Shown: positions 55,929-64,000 of the stretch, piece by piece
How the letters are laid out: the number at the start of each line of letters is the position of its first letter
Position numbering within the stretch: the first letter of the stretch is position 1
NCBI GenBank assembly: GCA_037976565.1
Contig: CP137682.1
Coordinates: 6,570,827-6,634,826, forward strand
Origin: Mesocentrotus franciscanus
Taxonomy: Eukaryota; Echinodermata; Echinoidea; Camarodonta; Strongylocentrotidae
Length of the DNA stretch: 64,000 bases
Direction of reading: 5' to 3'
Notes under the pieces: generated by a model
Told to the model about the DNA's origin: nothing
The model's input: the letters and a program-made list of their open reading frames with translations, nothing else
Database searches by the model: none
Program-made: the position numbers and the translations under genes

Positions 55929-56546
55929 TCTCAATAACCTCCCATCTACCTTGCGAGAGCTAGTTCTAAGTCAAACCAAGGATTTGCTCTGTGATAACTC
56001 TTTTGTCAAATCATTATTTCCTTAGACTTAGCCAAATGCTTTACTGCCCATTGGCTTTTATTTTATTTTATTATTTATATATTTTTGTTTTTTTTAAGGA
56101 GGAACGCTGACTCTTTGAAGAGTTTAGGGGGCTATTTTCCCTTCAGCTCTATCATTTTTTGGGGCGTGGTTGTCTGTTTTGTCGAGTGCTCTGCTAAATA
56201 CCTACAATGAAACTCAAACACACATACTCTTTCACATTTAAATTCTATGCACACATCTTGAAAACTTGCAAGTAAATGTAGTATCATTGGCCTTCTGCGA
56301 CTAATAGTGGTAGTATACCATACATGTACTTACCAAACAATGGCACACATGCAAGGAAAGAATACATGTATGACTTATTAAGCAGTGTGCACGTGTAGCT
56401 CACACTAAGATCACAGCCAAAAACACAGAACTGACCATAATGATTCCAGGGACACTGTCTCTCATGATACTACTGGGAGTAAATCTACCGACCATACCAA
56501 TGGGTCAGTTCGGACCTGCATTCCTATTATCTCTCTGACCCAGAGC

Positions 56547-56716
56547 TGACTCTCCAAAGTCCAAATGTTTTGACCATTTATAAATAGTGACCACAGTTAC
56601 ACAAAACTCATCATTTCAGTTTAATCTACAGTATACACGGATTTACATCCAGGGGTGTGTATATTCACTTCCAGGACAACTGACTCTCCAAAGTACAAAT
56701 GTTTTGCCCATTTGTG
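56547..56716. repeat. Duplicated 33-bp segment
   Basis: CTGACTCTCCAAAGT-CAAAT and GTTTTG-CCATT occur at 56,547 and again at 56,681, nearly identical. Confidence 0.8.
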
Positions 56717-57385
56717 ACACCGCACCACAAAACCAGCAGAAAGGCGCATCGTGTGATTTTCAGTTAGAGTCTAATAAAGATGTATTTTGTCAGGTTTATC
56801 AAATTTTAGTTTTCAGCATTCCCTAAAAGGGTATACTTTCTTTTATCTATTTTCAAAATTTTAAAGCACTAACCAATCTAGAAGTAGGATTTTTGAAGTG
56901 TTTAGGGTAGGCTTTTAGGGTAGGCTTTTAGGTTTTCAGTATCACAACACAAATATAATATACAGTAGGCTTACGGTTGCACCATGTGAGAGAGGGGGGA
57001 GAATTGGAGAGTCCTGAAAAGGACTGCCAGTAATCTTTCTTTCTTGACTGTGTGCGTACCGTAGTCCTGAAAAGGACTGTTGGTAATAAACAAACATAAT
57101 AGTGGATATAAAATATTTGATAAGAGAGAATATAGTCCATTCCTTTATTCATCGGTCATCACGGATGATGTACATGTATGTCAGTGGTGGTTGACACAAT
57201 GCCTGGAGGGGAGCATAAAGCTGAGGAATCCGCCCCATTCCACACACTCAGTGGTGTACATGTAACTACAAACTTTCATGTTTTGTCCCATGAATATACA
57301 TGTAGGTCTGCTACTAAGCACATTCAGAAAAGGGGACATTTTTAATTACTTTCCAGTAGATTGCACAATGAGAAAAGGTCTCACT

Positions 57386-58460
57386 AGGCGCATTTATACC
57401 GTCGAATACCTCATTTTAAAAAGTCGCGATGTTTTGCGCCCCCGTTTACACTTGTGCCGAAACATCACCGACTGAAAAGCTCAGTGATGTTTTGGCGTGT
57501 TTTGGTTGGTAATGCGCATGCGCGGCCTTCCCGATGCAAAATGCGTTTTCGATCAGCTGTTTTCGTTTGCTGCTGCAGTCCAGTGAACTCGATTGAGTTA
57601 ATACAGTTGCAGCAAGTCCACGATATTTTCACAGTACCCATACCAATTTATTTATGAATATGTCATTGTTTGGCTCAATTTTGACTGCACATCAGCAAGT
57701 TTTACTCGCGACATAACAAAGACAAAACTAACGATGCTCGATCCATACACAGCGAGTCCAGCACAAACAGTCCTGCACGTATACGGTACGTGTGACTACA
57801 TGTTACCGTGGATGTTTCGCCATGGGTTTGTTGATGACATTGCCTTCGATTTATTCCCTAAACAACCGTGGGACATGAAATTATGAAAGATATTTGGAAG
57901 AGAGCTTTGATATACTTTGATTTATCAAGTACGAAAGTATCGATCTGGTGTAATGACGGAAAATATGAAAAATACTGCAATATTTTCAGATAAAAAAATA
58001 CAAAAAGATTGCGCTTTGTTTCGCTCAGTTTTCACATATTAAAACAGGGTTTGACAACTATTTGCAATATTTATGAGTTAGAACAACTCTTCTTCTTCCA
58101 TTTGACATTTCAATCATTTCATTTGGTGGTTTCTAAAGCGAGATTTTACAGTTTAGCTGAGACTCTTTCGTAGCGGTTCAGCGTAAACAAGTTGTATACT
58201 TTATGCAAATAAGGCTTCAAGGACAAAAGCTAGCCCCGCTCCTAAAGTCACGTGACAAACCTCGCGATGTTTCAGCTGCGAGCGTTTATACTCACCAAAC
58301 ACGCCAAAACACGCCCAAAAATCACACTTCGGTTTGGAATGTTTCGGGCTTGACATTTTTGCCGGTAAAGCATAGTTGCCTAAAAACATCACTGAAACAT
58401 CGCGGTCATGCCCCGGTTTGGCATTTTTAAGCGTGTTTGGATGCAAGTGTAAATGGGCCT
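57386..58460. mobile_element. 1.07-kb inverted-repeat element with possible 3-bp duplication
   Basis: The ends are AGGCGCATTTATAC and GTGTAAATGGGCCT, with ACT on both flanks. Subterminal copies of CGATGTTT and CCAAAACACGCC occur in opposite orientations near both ends. No transposase is visible. Confidence 0.65.
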
Positions 58461-58689
58461 ACTATGACATTTCAAAATGACACAGAATCGCAAGTGGGAA
58501 TGTCCTGTCCATTTATCTTTTTTTAATCACAATTCCAGCTTATAAAACATGGCTGCCTGTTATTGATTTAGATTTATAAATTTTATACTTGGTTCATAGA
58601 CCATTCAAAAGTGATTTTAACTAGACTTCCTGTCAGGCGCCCACTTTGTAATGTTGCGTTATATTTCATTTCATTCATGTTTTATTCAT

Positions 58690-59330
58690 AAGGCGCAGCT
58701 ACTATGTGAATATACTCTCCTGTGCTTAATACAGAGTATCATATTACTACCCCAGCTGTAACTGAGCCGCCATAATGAGGTGCTAAAGCATTCAAGGAAT
58801 TTCTTCCTTCCGGGTACCCATTTACTTTACCTGGGTGGAGAGTGGCAAATGTAGATTAATGTCTTTCCAAAGGACATTAGTGCCACGGCGGGACTCGAAC
58901 CATGAACACTAGGCCTGTCTTCATCAGCTCGAGATTGCCAAATAACCTGCTATTTTAACTATCCCGATCGCAAATTATCCAGCTAATTTGTGTCTTCATC
59001 AGCCCGCAGTTGCAATTAGTGGGATATTTGGTCGAGACAGTCATCCCAAAATATCTTGGGCTAGTTTGCAAACTATCCCGCTATTTGTCCAGTGCGTCTT
59101 CACCAGCCCGAAGATTCGCAGTATGCGAACGCTGAGCAAAATATCTCGAGCTAATTTCTCAAGCTCGAGATTCATGAAACTCGAGCTGATGAAGATACGA
59201 TTTGTAACTTCCGGCTTACTTCCCTAATCAGAAATAGCGGGCTATTTGGCAATCTCGAGCTGATGAAGACACATGTGATCCACAGTCCGCTGACATATTC
59301 ACTAGACCATGTGACCTCTATATGTACAGT
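58690..59330 (-). repeat. tRNA-type SINE split by a MITE
   Basis: On the minus strand the head (59,330-59,272) holds box A-like TGGTCTAGTGAA. After the interruption, box B GGTTCGAGTCCC (58,903-58,892) and the SINE body with CCACTCTCCACCCAGGTAAAGT follow. Joining the parts restores normal box spacing. Confidence 0.7.
58916..59271. mobile_element. 356-bp MITE with TGTCTTCATCAGCTCGAG ends
   Basis: Terminal inverted repeats of about 40 bp (TGTCTTCATCAGCTCGAG then ATTGCCAAATA) bound the element. It sits between box A and box B of the SINE. It contains several internal CTTCATCAGC/GCTGATGAAG motifs. Confidence 0.85.
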
Positions 59331-59538
59331 TAACAACTGAATTATTCATACTCCCTTTAAATTTGATGTTTTGTTGTGCTTTTGGTAACCCATGAATGAA
59401 AGGTTGTATTAGGGACTTTGTTGATTACTTTTAGAATTTAGATGTAAGCTTTAATATGTCACATTCTCAAGAAACATAAATCATGATAAATAAACTTTTC
59501 AAATACTTTAAAAATATGATAACTTGGTAAGGATATGA

Positions 59539-59787
59539 CAGTGGCGGATCCAGGGGCCCGGCCCTCCCTAGAAAAAAAAACAGGTAAAAACACCCTTTTT
59601 GTAAAAAAGAAAAGAAGATAGGCCCCCTCCCCTGGCGCTCAAGGGGGGGTAGAAGAAAAAAATGAGTGCTCACTACCCCCCACTGAGCGAGAAAAGAAAA
59701 CAATCGGCTGGCACGATTTTCACATTTTGCACGAAGTGGCCCCTTTTTTTTGGCCCCCTCCCTTGCTGCCGGCTGGATCCGCCCCTG
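59539..59787. mobile_element. 249-bp hAT-type MITE with perfect 8-bp duplication
   Basis: The ends CAGTGGCGGATCCAGGGGC and CTGGATCCGCCCCTG are flanked by GGATATGA on both sides (59,531-59,538 and 59,788-59,795). The CAGTGGCGGATCCAGG terminus is a familiar hAT end. Confidence 0.93.
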
Positions 59788-59795
59788 GGATATGA

Positions 59796-60428
59796 ATAAT
59801 GTAGTTGTTAACTGCATGTTCAATGTCATGGTTCTTCAACCTCTATACCAGTAAGTTTTCCTGACGTTCAAGTGCTAAGTTCAAAGTTTTATTCCACATC
59901 AAAGCTATATATAATACCGGTATATACATTTGATTAGATACAGGAAATAAATAGTGATATCAAAAATATAAATCAACTTCATGACAGAGTTTTATGTGTT
60001 TTATGTAAAATAATTAATTGATTCATTAAAGGCTGCTGGCCTGTCTGGGGTGAACCCCTTTATAATACAAATACCGGTATACATATACAACATGGCACAT
60101 TTAAACAAAAATGTGCACCCATGTTACATACAATAAGGGACATTATGAAACAGGACACTGGCATAGCAGGAAGACAAACAGATAACAAATTAGTCAGTTT
60201 CTGGGACATACACCCCTGTCACTCCATATTAAACCATTGCTATGAGCATAATCCTGTTTTCAAAATTCATTTAAAATAATACCCTATTCTCAACATTTAA
60301 CACTTTTTAACTTATGAAAATGTATAATTATTTTATCACTATGCAATAATGAAATTAATATTATAATACTCTGTTTATATGTTGCTGAATATAATGTTTG
60401 TAAGTTGACAATAGAATCAATATAATTA
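59796..60428. other. Interval with no recognised element
   Basis: AT-rich sequence containing ATACCGGTAT motifs (59,917 and 60,070). It would be 3' UTR and flank of the candidate gene ending at 60,429 if that exon is real. Confidence 0.4.
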
Positions 60429-60669
60429 TTATCCTGCAAAAGTCAAGATTGTAGAATCTGATAACTCCAGCACACCAATCAACAGGGACATCACCCCGGA
60501 CATCACCCCTGACATCTGAACTTCCATCAATTGCAAATTTGTAATCATAAGTGAGTCATCAAAATATCTCTTTCCTCTTGCGGTTGGTCCAAACAGGATA
60601 TACTCAGACAATTTGAGAAGAGGCATGGGATTGGAAGGCCACAGTATATAGATAAAGTATCTATTTGGA
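60429..60669 (-). CDS. Candidate last exon of an unidentified membrane-protein gene
   Basis: A TTTTCAG acceptor at 60,676-60,670 opens a frame of about 79 codons: one base, then PNRYFIYILWPSNPMPLLKL, FGPTARGKRYFDDSL, TNLQLMEVQMSG, ending ILTFAG and a stop at 60,429. The balanced composition and a hydrophobic stretch make it look coding. I do not recognise the family. It would be the 3' end of a minus-strand gene lying to the right, tandem to the ATPase gene. Confidence 0.4.
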
Positions 60670-61256
60670 CTGAAAATGAAGATAGCCATTCTTGCTTGAG
60701 GTCAGAGTACTGGGTGTGTAACAAATTCCTGATGATACAGAATACCAACCTACCACAGAGCTGGCATACACAACACATATATCAATTATAGGATAGGGCC
60801 TATATGTACATACATGTACCACAGGGCTAAACAATAACGCAGGGACACAGGGGTGCCCAAAATCTACACCAAGGCCTCTAAATAAAATGTCTTTTTTTTC
60901 CACAAAGGATTAAAACCTTAAAAATGTAAATCAACCCCCTCCCCTCCCCATACTCATGTCTGGAAATATTAACCCTTCCACGCTGTGGACAGCAAATCCT
61001 TCCAAAGAATAAGAATGCTGGAAAATGTTTTGGATTAAGAAAGGCCCAATTCTTCCTGAAACAGAAATATATACACACATTATATATGAAGTTTAGACCA
61101 ATGGAATATATTCTACCCAATGAAACAGCAAAATTAAGAAAGCTAGGAACAGTTCATTTCACAATTGTTCACAAATTTGGTTCACAGAAGGGGTTAACTC
61201 TATGAAAAGTATGAAAACTACGAACAAAGTACAAACTATGAAAATTAAAGAAAATT

Positions 61257-61357
61257 GGTGACTTACGTAAAACAAGACCTGTTGATGACAACCACATAGA
61301 GAAATAGCCAAAATCATTGATCAATAATATGTTTTGGTGGCCTTTCAATCATGTCCT
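61257..61357 (-). repeat. Direct repeat, copy 1, with donor-like end
   Basis: About 100 bp is nearly identical to 62,206-62,300. On the minus strand it ends TTTTAC/GTAAGT. A frame FWLFLYVVVINRSCF joins in phase to the exon candidate at 60,669, but a TGA lies just upstream with no acceptor between, so exon status is doubtful. Confidence 0.6.
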
Positions 61358-62205
61358 TGGTATACCCTTGCATGCTTGGATTGATATAGTACAAGCGAAA
61401 CAACTGATAGCCCACAACCTACAGAGGGCAGCATGATACTTTGTAGGAAGTGTTTAATTAATCATGCAGTTAGTCAATATATGTGTAACCAAACAGGTAC
61501 CCCATGTTATAATGTTCATATCTTTGAATCTAATTAATAGCAGGATCAGAAACAGAGGGAGACATGGGGAGGGGGGTCTGCCCACTTTTTTTTCATTCAG
61601 ATATTCCTTTGGGAAGTAAACCACTATATTATTGGTGTTGCTGGATTATATTTTTGTTTTATTTCTTTGATTGTTAGAATTTTGAGGAGTTGGACACTGG
61701 ACACCAAAATACAGGATATTTTCAACCTAAGTGGCTGATTTTATATTTCTCTGATTCTCTCTCTCTCTTTCTTATTTTCTTCATTTTGATAAACTTTCAA
61801 AAAATTTAACATTGTAAATTTGTAATCCACAAAATACATTACAGCATAGGGTTTGAAATAAGCTATCATTAATTAACCTTTCCTTCCCAAATTTTTTCTT
61901 GAACCCAGTAAATATCGATCATTAAAGAAAACCTCTATAGCTTCCGGGGAACTGCGCCCACCTTTCTCCATCACCCTCCCTAATCAGGGGCGCTGCCCCT
62001 AGACCCTGCAAGGGGCCTACACTCTACTCGTATCTAAATATATAAATATAGAGAGAGGAGAAAAAAAATCCACTAAATCTTATTTTAACCCTATATGACC
62101 CTGCAGGCTTTCACCAACCCTCTGTTATATTACCAAGTATTATTAAACTTATTATGGAATTATTAACGTAAATTGATAATTTCTTTTGATGTCTTATCTG
62201 ATTCC

Positions 62206-62300
62206 AGTACGTAAAGCAAGACCTGTTGATGACAACCCCATAGAGAAATAGCCAAAATCATTATTCAATAATATGTTTTGGTGGCCTTTCAATCATGTCA
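62206..62300 (-). repeat. Direct repeat, copy 2
   Basis: About 92% identical to 61,257-61,357. The donor-like GTAAGT is changed to GTACTG. Confidence 0.8.
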
Positions 62301-62433
62301 GTAGATTCTAGTAGGGCTATTGGGTCGATATACATGTATGTACAGTCATCAGAATACTGAAGTCTTCGATGTGCTTAGTAAATTAACTTTGTGTGATAAA
62401 TGGACTTGCCCATATATTAAATCATCACTTATT

Positions 62434-64000
62434 CAGTGTTTAGCGTAGATAATTATAAATTTGTTGGTCAAGAACAAAAGAGAGGATGGAGTTGTTTTTA
62501 TATTCGAAAAGATGTTGAATATACTGTACACATCTTTCAGAATTAGATATTAACGAATGTTACATAGAAGGTATGTTTTTAGAATTGAAATTATGCAATA
62601 CATCTACTCATGTTTCTTCTATTTATAGACCACCTGGTCAGCCTATTAATTTGTTTTTAAATTCATTAAGTGCAATATTGGACAAAATAAAAATGTTTAG
62701 TAGGAAAATATATTATATTACATGTAGGTGACTTTAATATTGATTTGATGGAAGTGAATAAGAATCTACAGGTTAACATTTTCTTAGATACTTTATTGTC
62801 TTATTCTCTAAATGCTCTGATTCGATATCCAACAAGAGTCACAGATCACTCTGCCACTCTCTTAGACAATATTTTTACTAATGATGATAGAGTTCTTTTG
62901 TCAGGAGCATTGTATTCAGATATAAGTGATCACTTTCCAGTTTTTTGTTTAAGTAATTCCATTCTTAACTGTAAAAATAGTAATGAATCCGGAAAAAAGC
63001 GTAGAATTTCAGATCAAAATATTGCAAAATTTATTTTTGAACTAGAAAAAATTGATTGGAAACCTCATGATGAAGATCCTAACAAAAGTTATGACAAGTT
63101 TTTTGATAAATTTTTACTTGTGTACAATTCATGTTTTCCATTCTATTCTTTTTCTATAAACAAAAAGAATACATATTATAAACCATGGATGTCAAAAGAA
63201 ATATGTAGATTAACAAAGAAAAAATGTAAGATGTATAAAAAATATATTAAGAATCCAACTGAATATAGAAAAGGTGTTTATAAGAAATTAAGAAATAAAG
63301 TTACAAATTTGATCAAGAAAACAAAAAAAATATATTATCAAACCCAGTTCCAAAATGCATCTGGTAATATGAGACAAACATGGAAAGTGATTAACAAAAC
63401 CCTTGGTCGTGCTCAGAAAAAAACTGGTTTGGAGAAGATTACACATGAGGATCAAATATTAACAGATAAAGAATTAATATGTAATATAGTGAACAAATAT
63501 TTTGTTGATGTTGGTCCAAAGTTACACTCTGAATTTAAACAGAGTAGTAATACTGACTCTGAGTCTGATTTATTAAAGTATATTACTAGAAATGATAAAT
63601 CTTTATTTTTGTCTCCCATATCTCTTAAAGAAATAATTGATATTGTAACTTGTTTTAAGAATAATATTAGTGCTGGTTTCGATGGGATTGACGTCAGAGT
63701 TATTAAGAAGACAATACATGTAATTGCAAAACCTTCATGTGATATATTTAATTCTGTTCTTATTACTGGTATCTTTCCAGACCAGTTGAAGATTGCAAGA
63801 GTGGTTCCAGTTTTTAAATCTGGTTCTCCTGATATCATTTCAAATTACTGTCCAATTTCTGTCTTGCCCATTTTTTCAAAAATTTTAGAAAGATGCATTT
63901 ACTTCAGGTTACATAATTTTATTTCCTGATGTAATATTCTCAATGATAATCAGTTTGGTTTTAGAAAGGGGCACTCCACATCTTCCGCCTTAGCAGAATT
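62434..64000 (+). pseudogene. Non-LTR retrotransposon (LINE), EN and start of RT, degenerate, runs off window
   Basis: This is a plus-strand relic with an apurinic-type endonuclease and reverse transcriptase. Visible motifs are YRPPGQP (about 62,620), GDFNIDL (62,728), DHSATLLDNIFTN, SDISDHFPVF (62,920-62,950), then SAGFDGIDV (63,668), VVPVFKSGSP, PISVLPIFSKILERCIYFRL and, after a stop, NDNQFGFRKGHSTSSALAE. Frameshifts occur near 62,525-62,545 and 62,718-62,726 and an in-frame TGA at 63,927. The usual NYRPIS reads NYCPIS. The longest open part is 62,745-63,929 (394 codons). The 5' end of the endonuclease is missing. Confidence 0.9.

Larger units (their letters stand above)
55562..57385. other. 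Upstream region of the ATPase gene, nothing firm recognised
   Basis: It contains CT-rich runs and a duplicated 33-bp segment. No promoter motif or 5' exon could be fixed from sequence alone. Confidence 0.4.

Noticed and set aside
56430..56560. Possible minus-strand exon ending before a GTCAGT
   Set aside because: The frame that looks best has a stop just inside the only plausible acceptor, and it does not join the ATPase.

Overview
This is AT-rich animal genomic DNA. Its single clearly recognisable host gene is spread over almost the whole minus strand: a P5B-type ATPase (ATP13A2/ATP13A3 family, lysosomal/endosomal polyamine transporter class). I could place 23 consecutive coding exons with matching splice phases, from an initiator ATG near 53,824 to an exon ending at 210, giving about 990 residues. 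The remaining C-terminal exons (roughly 180-200 residues by comparison with the family) lie outside the window, beyond position 1. All core P-type ATPase motifs are intact: PPALP, DKTGT, TGES, KGAPE and GDGAND. The gene therefore looks functional. Large introns, frequent TACATGTA-like motifs, echinoderm-style SINE tails and the protein's similarity to the vertebrate ATP13A3 type suggest a marine invertebrate deuterostome, perhaps an echinoderm. The species is not established by the sequence.

The introns are a dense archive of mobile DNA. From left to right I see: a 157-bp tandem-repeat element with a GGAC tract and terminal hairpin (about 5.2-6.3 kb); a 4.6-kb foldback element with 1.7-1.8-kb inverted arms (6.4-11.0 kb); two direct copies of a TTAA-flanked MITE (13.4 and 14.3 kb); an inverted-repeat element inserted inside a SINE tail (17.4-18.1 kb); a piggyBac-like TTAA element (18.3-19.0 kb); a Tc1-like foldback (19.8 kb); a three-level nest of elements (20.8-23.3 kb); a LINE reverse-transcriptase relic (25.9-26.9 kb); a 525-bp hAT-like element and its 4.8-kb relative, each with perfect 8-bp target duplications (28.5 and 33.8-38.6 kb); a TA-flanked element sitting in the TTAA duplication of another element (30.4-31.5 kb); palindromic elements (27.6, 36.5 and 39.5 kb); a second tandem-repeat/hairpin element (41.2-42.1 kb); a pogo/Tigger relic (47.1-48.5 kb); a LINE tail (51.0-51.3 kb); the second copy of the 530-bp TTAA MITE (52.7 kb); and several small elements from 54 to 60 kb.

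Right of the ATPase start lie a possible last exon of another minus-strand gene (60.4-60.7 kb, unidentified) and, at the right edge, a degenerate plus-strand non-LTR retrotransposon with endonuclease and the start of a reverse transcriptase domain.

The least expected signal is that at least five ATPase exons (2, 16, 17, 19 and 23) are followed, within about 70 to 170 bp in the downstream intron, by a diverged partial copy of the exon. Four of these are copies of the exon 3' end, and those four keep a GT dinucleotide at the donor position. In one case (about 51.6 kb) the copy has an acceptor-like and a strong donor-like site, and would make a phase-preserving 24-nt microexon.
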